Source: Anticarsia gemmatalis (Eukaryota; Arthropoda; Insecta; Lepidoptera; Erebidae). From it: DNA of 64,000 nucleotides. Shown in pieces: positions 35,601 to 45,100 of the stretch. Below the pieces are notes generated by a model. It was not told where the DNA came from. It ran no database searches and saw nothing but the letters and a program-made list of their open reading frames with translations. Position numbers and translations under genes: made by a program. The stretch spans positions 1,302,001 to 1,366,000 of the forward strand of contig NC_134753.1 in assembly GCF_050436995.1 (NCBI RefSeq), given 5' to 3'. Each line of letters opens with the position of its first letter. The first letter of the stretch is position 1.

Positions 35601-37384
35601 GGTATATGCATAATTAAGAAAAAACACACATAGAACTATTATTTCCAAAGTTTAGACACCTTTGAAAAAAATATGAGTAGCTACTTAGATATGTTATGTA
35701 GGGCAAAAAAAATTGACTTTCCATTCATAATAATTGCACTGTGTTATTATGTATTCAAGTCGTATAGTTTTTATACAAACAAACACTGACAAAATTTGGC
35801 TAAATCGGTTTAGATTTAAGCAGCGATATAACTAAGTAGCTTTCAACTCACGTCTATAAATCCAAAAGTCATATTCATCACTAGGACAGAGCAGCTCCTT
35901 CTGCGAGGCCACAAACGCCGTGTCTTCCAAACACGACTTGATCTGATGTGTCCAGTACACCACCACACCTTCCAACCTCTTCACCAGCTCGCGGTCAGCG
36001 CTGGCCTTCTCGAAGGACAACTGTTGACCTTCTTGAGGTATGTAGAGGACGGTCAGACCTAGCATCTTGTAGTACATGTCAGTCAGTTTAGCTAGGAATG
36101 TGTGGACGTGCGAGCAGAATTCACTTTTGACACCTGTGTGAAAGAAATACTTTTTACAGCAACGCCAGAACTGATGAAGAATATTATGTGTTTATGGAAA
36201 AGTGGCAGATAAATTAACTGCTAGATATGATAGAGTGACAGCAAATGTATACCTAATACCTACTTGTTTTGAGGTGTTGAAATTAGGGATAATGATATTA
36301 ACTACACTAAATTATTTGCTTTTGAAAAGTTAAAATTTTCAGTGATTAAGGCAATCCAAAAGAAATTGTTTTTATTTACAATTCTACTTAGCACTACCTG
36401 AACCAGGCTTTAATGTAAAATGTAACGATTAGGTAATCACGTTACATTATTGATGATATGTGTTAAAAAATGTGAAGATAAAATCAAATTATTACTCACT
36501 ATCAGGCCAAGTATTAATCGCAAAGAAATATGGAGCGTAAACATTCTCCAATATCTGAATCATATTAGCTTCAATGGAATCAATGAAGGTCCCGAATATG
36601 ATATCTTCATGAAAGGTTTCCACTTTGAAAACATAGTCAGGGGCTCTTAGAAAGTAAGTTAAATCGTAGACAGCGTGAGCTGGCACATCAGAGATAGCTT
36701 TGAGCCTTTCTCCTCTGAAGAAAATGCATAAAATGAGGCTTTTTGGCTCCAGAATCCAGTCTTCAATCCCTTGCTTGGCTTCTTCAGTCCAGTCTTCCTC
36801 ACGTAAGTCGTAAAGTGTGGTGATATTCATGATGTAGCCTATAATCTTTTGCAGGTCTTCAGGGTCGTAGACTGGTTTGACTGGAAGCTCTGCTAGCTCC
36901 CTTTCTAGTTGGGCTAAGCGTTCCCTCTCTGGAAAATATAAGGTAAGTTTTGATGCTACAGGCTATGTATTAAGAAATAATAACATTTTTCAGGTTTCGA
37001 TTTCTAAGGACAGTCGTCCTTCTGTTTAATTTACGTCATTGTGTAAAGCTTGATTTATTTATAAGACTACTTTCTTATCTGAGTACCTATCAACACGAGA
37101 ACCGATCTAAAAAAACTCGAATATTATATTATTAATACTAGATACATAAAAAATTGCGAGGAAAGCGTTCAATCAACACAATATAGGTACTAGTCTACAG
37201 TCCTTTATTTACGAAATAATTAATTATAATTATGTTCTACTGCAATTGTCAATAAAACACAATATTAATATGATAAATGAAAAAGAACGAATGAAATAAT
37301 CAAATCATTACCTCTTTCTTCTTCTGAGTCGTGACTCAAGTCATCACTCCACGCAACTTTAGGTCTTTTCCCTGTTCCCGCCAT
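13056..37384 (-). CDS. DNAH2: Axonemal dynein heavy chain 2 (DNAH2), 5' 32 exons
   Basis: Inner-arm (I1/f type) axonemal dynein heavy chain, an ATP-driven microtubule motor of sperm flagella or cilia. Exons: 37384-37312, 36928-36500, 36133-35852, 35504-34910, 34450-34246, 33823-33686, 33361-33215, 33001-32879, 32580-32486, 32133-32058, 31254-31129, 26521-26423, 26215-25976, 25866-25752, 25672-25424, 25351-25155, 24835-24674, 24469-24352, 24273-24119, 23973-23798, 23593-23426, 23342-23175, 22928-22703, 22297-22178, 22077-21944, 21852-21582, 17800-17657, 16482-16384, 15932-15713, 15189-15027, 14611-14433, 13248-13056. They total 5,885 bases, about 1,961 codons, in phase throughout. The protein starts MAGTGKRPKVAWSDD. 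Tail and linker blocks such as TVLYIPQEG, FPRFYFISNDDLLEILG and IQWTSDCTRTLCRC match DNAH2 rather than other heavy chains. The continuation after ITMNPG is not visible. Confidence 0.88.
15224..15408 (+). mobile_element. Short non-autonomous Helitron
   Basis: It begins near CTACTAATATTATAAATGCG and ends GCGGGCAGTAGCTTAGCTAG. The middle reads CACTCAAAAACTACCGAAC and ACAATTTGGTACACACG, a standard lepidopteran Helitron body. It lies in a DNAH2 intron, about 35 bases upstream (in gene direction) of the exon that ends at 15189. Confidence 0.65.
15490..15640 (-). mobile_element. SINE body fragment
   Basis: The text CCATCACTCTCATAGTCCGG then TGGGAC is the reverse complement of the SINE at 6797-7180. 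A further match follows around GACATCAACTTCCTGATTCC. The tRNA-like head is missing. Confidence 0.6.
15985..16035 (-). repeat. Fragment of the 11583 repeat family
   Basis: GGGTTAGGCTTTGACCACCA followed by CGCTGACCAACTGCGG matches the core of the repeat at 11583-11800. Confidence 0.45.
16778..17630. mobile_element. Candidate terminal-inverted-repeat element in DNAH2 intron 27
   Basis: Twelve-base ends GGAGAATGGGCA (16778) and its complement TGCCCATTCTCC (17630) are followed on both sides by related CTGGGC and GGCGGCC/CCGCGGCC blocks. The right end is only 26 bases from the donor edge of the exon at 17657. It encloses a copy of a second repeat (17055-17280). No transposase frame was found and the target duplication is unclear. 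Confidence 0.4.
17055..17280. repeat. Dispersed repeat, family also at 46509 and 52078
   Basis: Shared blocks are TCAAAGT.GTTCAAGCC, GGTCACCCA, GAATGACCGCGCCAA, GGTTGCTTAACC, ACAGATCGT and GCGCAACTGGCTATGA. The copy at 46509-46780 aligns over the full length. The family is not identified and has no coding capacity. Confidence 0.6.
18279..20623 (-). CDS. Small nested gene, TAF1A-like (RNA polymerase I TAF) candidate
   Basis: Three minus-strand exons join in phase: 20623-20555, 19250-18981 and 18464-18279. They encode 174 residues starting MLARNVNLKDVLENCHF and ending GRYVDKEK. The central block, MACCKAIYSHNWGRLLYLL then AALYVRALLILLMYHPTSQ, resembles the helical (TPR-like) N-terminal half of TAF1A, a subunit of the RNA polymerase I promoter-selectivity complex SL1. 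In human TAF1A the equivalent text also has a K/HxW block and ILFYHP. The resemblance is modest and the protein is much shorter than human TAF1A (about 450 residues). It may be an insect-specific short form or another helical-repeat protein. It lies entirely inside a DNAH2 intron on the same strand, and its first intron holds the 1,076-bp palindrome. Confidence 0.6.
19398..20473. mobile_element. 1,076-bp palindromic (foldback) element with 8-bp target duplication
   Basis: The left end GGTTGGAGTGTAGCAAAGGG and the right end inverted to it enclose two arms of more than 500 bases. They mirror each other so closely that the same 60-residue frame (MGLKFSRYYRKLDLENF...) appears at 19569-19751 plus and 20119-20301 minus. 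The spacer between arms (about 19912-19960) is some 50 bases. The element is flanked by TGGGAAAC at 19390-19397 and 20474-20481. Within each arm are smaller palindromes: GGTGGGAGC...GCTCCCACC and GGAGCCCCGCGAAGCGGGGC. The duplicated frame is not a recognised protein. Confidence 0.85.
20916..21458. mobile_element. Terminal-inverted-repeat element carrying a MADF frame
   Basis: The left end GCCCAACGCACACGACGCTT and following bases are mirrored at the right end (GCCCGCTGCACACGACGCTT inverted), about 33 bases with three or four mismatches. TTAA/TTTAA text flanks both sides, so the precise target duplication is ambiguous. The interior holds a MADF-like frame on the minus strand and GC-rich CAGC repeats. 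Elements with MADF-encoding genes occur among PIF/Harbinger transposons, but no transposase is present here. Confidence 0.6.
21046..21282 (-). CDS. MADF/Myb-SANT-like DNA-binding domain fragment
   Basis: The 78-residue frame begins MSQRWSPEQINALIDAYKEE and continues through PCLYATNTPNYHNKR to AKECSTKFHNLRNQF. The tryptophan/Ile-Asp-Tyr spacing, the CLY motif and the final K-x-x-x-LR-x-x-F are those of MADF domains. It is probably only the N-terminal part of the accessory DNA-binding protein of a transposon, truncated after the first domain. It may be inactive; no introns or downstream dimerisation domain are seen. Confidence 0.5.
   Translation of the reverse strand: MSQRWSPEQINALIDAYKEEPCLYATNTPNYHNKRLRTEALDRVRNAVLGLKPTVTAKECSTKFHNLRNQFNITSMHA
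22425..22681 (-). mobile_element. Non-autonomous Helitron, minus orientation
   Basis: It starts (plus view) A|CTAGCTGACCCGCGCAACTT and ends TTATAATATTAGTATAGA|T. It has the same family body as 1332-1565. The 5' terminus shows a repeated ATATTAGTAT, a small tandem slip. It lies 21 bases from the 3' edge of the DNAH2 exon at 22703, inside the donor-side intron. Confidence 0.75.
24913..24949 (+). mobile_element. 37-bp residual Helitron (both ends only)
   Basis: TCTATACTAATATTATAAAG runs straight into CTGCGCGGGTCAGCTAG followed by T. These are the two termini of the Helitron family at 1332, 22425 and 31725, with the whole internal part missing. It lies in a DNAH2 intron. Confidence 0.65.
26922..29693 (+). 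CDS. SPRTN: SPRTN/Spartan DNA-dependent metalloprotease
   Basis: Replication-coupled nuclear protease that degrades DNA-protein crosslinks. Exons are 26922-27109, 27523-27760 and 28083-29693 (2,037 bases, 678 residues). The ATG at 26922 is the first in frame. The SprT domain occupies about residues 15-190: ELVDPTPNVHMLF, CAGICAYEGGRGG, the zinc-binding HEMIH at 95-99, GHGPNFKAHMYRIN and HWWRCNGPCQRTAPYFG. A long Asn/Lys/Ser-rich disordered middle follows. Three C-terminal UBZ4-type fingers start near residues 413 (CPICGEKV...HLDECL), 586 (CPCCGNKS...HLDECL) and 653 (CPCCMKMI...HLDVCL). Human SPRTN has only one. The gene sits inside a DNAH2 intron on the opposite strand. Confidence 0.92.
29694..30954. 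other. SPRTN 3' flank and DNAH2 intron, no gene seen
   Basis: It probably includes the SPRTN 3' UTR; AATAAA is present at about 30673. A near-inverted pair, GTACAGCTTAAA (29933) and TTATAAGCTGTACG (30344), could mark another small element. No protein-coding frame is supported. Confidence 0.35.
30955..31105 (+). mobile_element. Diverged SINE body
   Basis: CTCTCACTAGTC, AGAGAGTATACTTGTATACA, CAAGTCCTGGAGC and GGCCGGTTTCAATTAAATTG follow the order seen in the SINE at 6797-7180. The tRNA-like head is not recognisable. It is next to the DNAH2 exon at 31129. Confidence 0.55.
31615..31700 (-). mobile_element. tRNA-like SINE head
   Basis: On the minus strand the text TTAGCGCAGTGGTTCAAATG then GGTGGGTTCGAATCCCACCC gives A-box-like and B-box motifs. 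It is too short and unpaired for a real tRNA gene. Confidence 0.45.
31725..31977 (-). mobile_element. Non-autonomous Helitron, minus orientation
   Basis: A|CTAGCTGACTCGCGCAACTT starts the plus view and TATTAGTATAGA|T ends it. The body contains CAGTAGTTCCTGAGATTAGC and a short (CAAA)n run. Same family as 1332 and 22425; located in a DNAH2 intron. Confidence 0.75.
32340..32462 (+). mobile_element. Helitron 3' part
   Basis: GGACAGAGTTTGTATCGGAT, CCCACGGGAATGGGATCAAC and finally ACCCGGACGAAGTCGGGT with CTAG|T at 32459-32462 match a second lepidopteran Helitron family. The 5' end is not certain. Confidence 0.45.
34045..34140 (+). mobile_element. tRNA-like SINE head
   Basis: GTGGCCGAGTGCCGCCGCTC (A-box-like) and GTGGGTTCGATTCCCATAAT (B box) are spaced as in tRNA-derived SINEs. 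A short unrelated tail follows. It lies in a DNAH2 intron about 100 bases from the exon at 34246. Confidence 0.5.
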
Positions 37385-38570
37385 TTTAACGTCAAATCAC
37401 ACCGTATCACTAATTAGCAACAGTTACTTAATTGAAACTATCATTAATTAAATATTATGAGAAAAATATTATTATTTTTCAATATATTTGACACTCCATG
37501 TTTTCCGAAGAAAACAATGGAATGATTTTTGAAATTTCCCGCTCAATGTACCAAAATGTTTTTTTTTTATTTTTCCGATTGTGTGCGGCCAGGGCCGTTC
37601 AATTTATAGTGCCAAAAGGTTTAATTTGTGTTTGTTATTATTGATCTACCGTTGCTTAGTAGCAAATTTAAATGGATGTGTTTATGTGGGGTTAGCCCGA
37701 CGGGGGTACATTGAGAGTACATAATCGAGATAGCAGGCTATTGTCAAGGAAATTTTAACATGCGACTGAGTTAGATGTCGCTGCTATAAATCGAGTGACA
37801 GGCTGAGACGATACTCAACCCAAGATTTGAACCCAAGACCTCATCATTAGTTGTATATGGAATAGTGTTCAATGCAATATACTATACGTATTTAAACACA
37901 ACAATTGAACCATTAATAATAGAGTAACAAATTTATTAACCGACCTAATATTTGGATTTTTTTTATAACCTTCAACTTGACATAACGACACAATGACATA
38001 TGACATGTTGATAAAGTAACGTCAGTTTCTCGTTGGTTTTGCGGCATGTATTTTGTATAAAATATTACAAATAACAGGTAAAGAACTTTGTTAATACCTA
38101 ATCAATTATTATAGTTACTGCCTATAAGTTAAGTTTTTATTGGTCGTTGTTTCAATTGCGTGGACATCTTGTTGTGTTTACTCCTTCCAATATAAAGGGC
38201 GTCCATTACTACTACTTAAGTAACCGCGGAATTATTAGCATCCTGCATGTTTGCCTTCCCACGACTGATATATTTTTACATACACATATTTAATTTGGCT
38301 GCGACAATATAGGCAGTTTGAACTTTGTTCCAAAATTCCCAAAAAGGACATTACTCTGTACGAGCTTAGGCAAGAAAAATACTAATGTGCGTTACAATAG
38401 GGCCTGAGGGCAAATATTGTAGTACATAATAACACAGTGACAAAAGCTTCTAATACTAAGTATATGTATTTCATGCAGCTTGTTTGTCAAACCTTATTTG
38501 TGGTTGCGGGTAGGATGAAATGTTGTGTTAGTAACTATTAAGTAGGTAATCTGTGGTTGTGTGTGCTCTC
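37385..38570. other. Divergent upstream region of DNAH2
   Basis: This interval separates the DNAH2 start codon (minus) from the plus-strand tetraspanin. It should contain the DNAH2 promoter and perhaps untranslated first exons of the tetraspanin; a donor-like AACAG|GTAAAG near 38080 is one candidate. I cannot place a transcription start with confidence. Confidence 0.35.
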
Positions 38571-38837
38571 CGTGTAGCGCGAGTTTCTAAGCCTACCGTC
38601 GTTTGGTCTTTATCTAAATATTTTTAAATTGTTGGAAATTGACGGTACTTCGACATAATACTAACGACAACGAGAATGTACGGAGCATATGGAATCTTGT
38701 GATCAGCAAGTACAAATATCGTAGGCATTACGCGCCTGTGTTAAGATGTCGTTAGTGTTGTGTGTCGAAGTACCGTCAATTTGAAAATAGTGATGACCAA
38801 GTGAGGTTAAGCAACCAAACTCGCGCTACACGGAGAC
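38571..38837. repeat. Interrupted inverted repeat
   Basis: CTCCGTGTAGCGCGAGTTT on the left is repeated inverted at about 38819-38837. Inside it, AAATTGACGGTACTTCGAC (38637) is inverted at about 38764-38782, followed by the TAACGAC/GTCGTTA blocks. The two nested arms suggest a MITE-like unit. No clean target duplication was identified. Confidence 0.5.
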
Positions 38838-38985
38838 TACGCTTAGCAGCTGCAACAGCCCGTCTGCGATCAAGACGAATGTAAGTTGGTCTAATTGTTG
38901 GGTTACAAATAAGGTATCGTAACAAAGTTACAACACTGCTGTACATTGGCGCATCGTTAATTAACATTTACGAGACATGCTTTAA

Positions 38986-39125
38986 CCCTTTGACCGCCAC
39001 GCTGGCTATACTCGACAAATCAGAACGTGCTCACGTCGGCTACGACTATTTTTGTCGACATTTGCCGACGAAAGCGTCGTGAACACTTTCTGATTTGTAG
39101 AGTATAGCCGCGTAATGGCGTTTTA
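38986..39125. mobile_element. Short piggyBac-like MITE
   Basis: TTAA (38982-38985) is followed by CCCTTTGACCGCC, which matches the end of the element at 4772. Inside, GGCTATACTCGACAAATCAG is mirrored by CTGATTTGTAGAGTATAGCC. The right terminus (GGCGTTTTAGCGTTA) is degenerate. It lies just upstream of the first recognisable tetraspanin exon. Confidence 0.5.
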
Positions 39126-39194
39126 GCGTTATGGCTCCACCCTAAGACCCGTTGCATTATGATATTACTTATTTTTTGTGCAATATACGTGCAG

Positions 39195-42100
39195 CATGGT
39201 GCAACACGATGTTGGATGGCGTGGGCGGTGTTCACGTTCACTAGCGAGGGTCGCGCGCGTCTCGCCGTGGTGCTGCGCGCGTTGCTGATCGCTCAGCTCG
39301 TCGTGTCGCTGTGCATGGTCATCTTCTGCTACAACGCCTCGCTAAGAGTTATGATGCTGCTTAAGCATATACATAAGGTACGAATTTGTTTACCTCGTTT
39401 TTTTATGGAAAAACTAGCTGACCGGGCAAACTTTAAATTATGACGTATGAAAAATAGATGTTGGCCGATGCTCAGTCTTACTCAATATGCTCACAACATT
39501 TCATTAGAATCGGTCAAGCCGTTTCGGAGGATTTCAACGAAAACTGTGACGCGAGAATTTTATATTATGGAAAAATATGCGTTTTTCGGGTGTTTTTTGC
39601 TATCATATTAAAGCTTTACTATCTAAGCTTTATCTTAATTTTTGGAAACCTGCGTTTTAAATCAATACATTTGATTGTTTTTAATTCTAATACTTCGTTC
39701 ACCTGTAGTAGGTATGAAATTAAAGTCTAAAACATCCATGCTTCAGAGGGCACGTAGCTTTATCAGTCCTTCACAGATATGTCTTGTTGCCAGTCTCTTC
39801 AACGTACCATTCTATTAATTAAATCTTTCTGTAATTATAACATGTGCATCCATTAAATTTCAAAAAAACTTGCGTGTTTTATTGTTCAACATACCTAAGG
39901 CATAAGTAATTATTTTGTGTTCATTTCAAAGGTAACAGTAGTCCTTCTCTACGGGCTGATCTTATTCCAAGCGTACGCGATGAAGCTGCACTACACGGGC
40001 GGTCTTCGTCTCATCGCGTTGCTGCTGAAGTGTCCGCACTGGTGTCGAGCCTCCCTCGTCAGTACCGTGTGGCTGTTTACTGGCAGCATGGTGGCTTTTA
40101 ATGGAATACTTGTGTATATTGCCTGCAGGGGGACTTTGAAAGTAAGTATATAATAAGAAAGTTAGTGCATAGGTCTATTAAGCCACGAACGAAGATGTTA
40201 CTACGAACAAATATTCCTCTGTCTGACGCCATCTGAATCATCTGCAATAGATGGACACAGGCCAATGATGTATTTTAGGAGTATAAAATATTACGTAGGT
40301 TCGTTTGAAAATGCTATATGCCGATATGGTTATTCATTTTTGTCTTGTTCTTAATGCACTTGGTTGCGGTCGACAGGCATAATTTTTTCTCTTGAGGAAG
40401 TAAAGTGATGAGCTATGTCATGTAGCTACTTTCTTTCACAACATTACATTTTTGCTTCAGGCTCTTATGAAGGAATTATCATCGTCACTGCGAATTGGAA
40501 TATCGCAATACTTGACAGAACCGACGTGGAAGTCGCTCATGGACACCATGCAGGTATTATAGCTTTATTATTTTCCTATTTAATTGTATATAGACTTGAG
40601 TTCGTAGTTACTTACCAATATACATATATGAAGACTAATATTATAATATTCAATCTTTATATAAGGTGGAGTTAAGTTGCTGCGGAGCTGATTGTCCCAC
40701 AGACTGGCACGAGATACCGTGGATCAATATGGATTTTCTCAACGAGAGCTCCGAACTTGTTATGAGGTCAGTACCTGATAGTCTTTAAAGAATTGTATAG
40801 ATAGAGAGTATAGTATAAAAAGAGTATATTTCCAGTACAAAAGAGTGTGTTTTACAGATTGGCAGGCGCCGATGGCAAGGTGCTGCCTCCAGTGTCACCG
40901 TATTCGTGCTGCACACCGCGTGTCCTCGCGCCATGCTATCACGATCCATTGCAACAGGTTTGTCACAACCTAGATACCTATACCTACTACAACTAGATAC
41001 GCCTATTGGTGATCTCAAATTGTTAGGATATATCTCGTTGTCAGTTAACCTAACAATAGATATCGCGTGGTTTTTTTCGGCCTGGCGTTTGATTGTGATT
41101 TAACTATCCTTATAGACATTGGACATCTATCTTGTCGTTATAAATAATGATCAATGATTATGGAATCAAAAATTGACAAGCAAAAATTGAGATATTAATT
41201 TTTTACAGTTAATCATTCAATAAATACCATGTAACTAGATCAATTATTTCCTGGTTCCTTAGTGGGAGTGGCGCGAGGTGTGGTCAGAGAGTTCTCCGCT
41301 GTTATCAGCGTCTCTACACACACGAGGATGTGTGGAAGCGGTTCGCGCTCCACTCACCCGCGCACTGCTCGCACTGCAGTGGTTCAACATGCTGCTGGTG
41401 CTGTTTCAGGTTACCTACGAATTTGGATTTTGTTCCTTACCTACTACAGTAGATAGGTAGTATAGATTGGTGTACAATATTCTGTCTATAGGAGAATAAA
41501 GCAAACGAATTCGACGCAGAAGTGCTGGAGTTACTTTAAGTTCTGCAGCGTACGTTCACATTTTGTAGTTTATAGTGTTGCTTTTATGTAATCCGTGAGC
41601 ACTACCTAACTGGTGAAAATAAATGGAGGCTTTGGGATATAGGGTATTGTGAAATCGGAATGGGCGAGGATTATTTTCCGCAGTGGACGTCTTTTGGTTG
41701 ATAATTTAGGATAATGTAGATGAAGCAGATCCAGCAAACTATAGCGAACTATACCTAATAGAAGTCAACACTACAGATTTCACTGTAAAGATACATGTAA
41801 TTTATTTTAATTTCCAGGCACTAATAGTAGTACTAACACAACTACTGCGCACATCAGCGCGTTCGGCGGTACTTGCGGGCGAGTGTGGTGGCAGCGGCCG
41901 AGGAATGCTCTTCGGCACCAGCCGTATTGACAACAGTGAAATTGAACCGGTAAATCTGATTGATTATTTGTCGCCTAGTCATTACCTAGTACATATCTAC
42001 ATCATCAGCATCATCATCAGACTAGCCTTTCTACCAACTATGGTGGAATCGGCTTCCAGTCTCATCAGATGCAGCTGCATACCAGTATTGTACATTGAGA

Positions 42101-45100
42101 GACTGCATATCGGACCTCCACAACCCAGTTACCTGGGTTATAACACGATACCCTTCGGTTAGACTGGTTGTCAGACTTTGAAACTTCTTTAACGACTGTA
42201 AAAATCTTAAGAAATGGCAGCTGGGACGCACAATTTAATGTGTCTTTCTAAACATGGACGAATTCGATATGTTCTACCGATTATGTTTTTTTCGCATTTT
42301 ATTTGGCCACCTTTGGTCTGAAAATAAGAACAGACGCTATGATTCTGATGACCTTTGGTTTGAGATAAAACTACACACACGAATATCTTGATCAGTGAAG
42401 TCCCTTACAATAAATATATTAATGAGAACAAACTTAACAAAGAATTAAAATATAATAGTTCACATTTTAAACATTGTTCATATGTTGATATGGGTTATTA
42501 TTATAATTATTTACCTAACAGAAAACAACGAGTTATAAACATAGTACAGAGACTATTGAAAGAAATACTACGAATTGGTTATAAAAACAACTATCAACAA
42601 TACATATCTAAGTCTCTAATCAATTCTAGTCAATGTTTTGAAACTAAAACCTTTTCTAATTGTTCTACTCAAACAGACAACAATGTTACACAATATGATA
42701 TTAGCATAAGTTATGATAAAAACTTGGAAGAAACGTGTTTTTTTCGGAACTGAGCATGACAAACTTTGTGTATTTCATCTTAATATTTGTAGTTTACTCT
42801 CTAAGCTATATGAGCTTAAGTTAATAATAGATGATTTAGATACAAAACCACAAGTACTTTGCTTCTCTGAAACTTTTCTGTCTGAAGATACTAAAAAAAT
42901 GTTAATCATCCCTAATTACGTCACTAGTGTATATTATAATAGAAAGAAAAATAATAGAGGTGGCTCAGCTATTTTGGTACAAAAAAATATTGCCATCCAG
43001 GAGCTAAAATGGTTAAATGAATATGCTATGGATATACATTTTGAATGTTGTGGTGTATACTTAACGTCTAGTAAATCTGTAATTATATGTATATATAGAA
43101 CCCCAGACAGCATAGTATCTATATTTTTTGAAAAATTAGATTTGATTTTACATAACCTAACAAAAATGGATAAAAAAGTATGTAGAAACGTAATAATAAC
43201 AGGAGACTTTAACATAGATTCATTAAAAAATACGGTAAATACAAGGCGACTTAAAAATCTAATTCAAACTTATAACATGAAACTTGAAATTGATGTTCCT
43301 ACACGTACAACTACAATTTCTAGCACATGTATAGATAATTTCATTACAAATATAAAAAAAGTTAATACAAAAGTTATTGAAACGAGTATATCAGATCATA
43401 GAGCACAAATATTAAATACTAATTTAAAGGTAAAATACTTACAAAACATAAAATATCAATTTAAAAGGGATTATCATCCAGAGAATGTTAAAAAATTCAT
43501 TGAAACCATAGACAGAATTAGTTTTAGCGAAACATTTACAACAGAAGATCCGAATGTAGCTTACAATTTTTTTATAGAAGAATTCAAACTATTCTATGAT
43601 CTTTGTTTCCCACTTAAACGGGTAATAATAAGAAAAATGGGGAAAAGATATTGGACCACAAAAGGAATAATAATATCTTGCAAACGGAAAAGAATATTAT
43701 ACTCAAAAACACAAAGAAAATCAGAGGATACAGCACTTCGAAAAACATATGAAATTTATAAAAGAACTCTTAAAAAAATTATTACTTACAGACAAAAACA
43801 GGCTAATATAGATATAATAAATAACTCTGATAATAAAACTAAGGGTGTATGGCAAGTTATAGAAAATATTACTAATGAGGAAGAACGGGAAAGTTTTATA
43901 AATATTATAGAAGAAAACAATACAAAGATTAGGTCTTCTGAGCAAATAGCTAATAAATTTAATGAAATGTACACAGATGCAAATTATGATCCAAACTTTA
44001 ATGAAAATATCTATAAACCTTTAGGGACATCTACATCTAATTCATTATATATGGAACCAGCTAACGAGCAAGAAATGTTAAAACACATACTTTCACTAAA
44101 AAATAAACACAGCACTGGAAATGATGGAATCTCGTCATACATAGTAAAAAACTGTGCATCTTCAATATTGAAACCTTTGACCCACATAGCTAACTCCATG
44201 ATTTCAAGTGGTATATTTCCGAGTAAGCTCAAGGAAGCTATTATAAAACCTATATACAAGAAAGGTAATAAACTTCATGTAACAAATTATAGACCAGTAG
44301 CATTACTTCCAGTGTTTTCAAAATTATTTGAAAAAGTTATATATAAGCGTATAAGCATGTATTTAGATAAATATGAACTACTTAATGAGCAACAATGTGG
44401 ATTTCGGCAAAACCGATCCACGTCATTGGCAATTTTTAAAATATTAAAAGGTATACTAGACGCGATGAATACTAAAATTCCTACAACTGCCATACTACTA
44501 GATATGACAAAAGCATTTGATTGTGTGAATTATAATATTTTATTAAAACAGATGGAACATATGGGAATAAGAGGATTAGGTTTAAAATTGATGAAAAGCT
44601 ACATAACTGACAGGAAGCAAGCAACAGAAATAAGAAATCATAACTTTAGCACTAAAACTATAGAATACACGCGATCGTCATATAATAAAATGAAATTAGG
44701 GGTACCGCAAGGTAGTATACTGGGTCCTTTATTTTTCCTAATATATATAAACGAATTTCCAAAAGTAATACAAGAACAAAGTATATTATTTGCGGACGAT
44801 GCGTCCATTCTCATCAATGGTAAAGATAAAACAAAACTAGAATACGAAACAAAAATTAACAATACAATAGCTAAAATAATTGAGTGGTTAAAAACATTAA
44901 ACTTAAAAATTAATATAGAAAAAACTAAATACATACAATTTCGACCATATCAGGCTTTACATAATAAACTTAACGTAAATTATAAAGGAAACCAAATAGA
45001 AGAGGTGAGCTGTACAAAATTTTTGGGATTATATATGGATCAACATTTAAACTGGAAAGCGCATGTAGAATTTATAAATAGCAAAATTAGATCATATTGT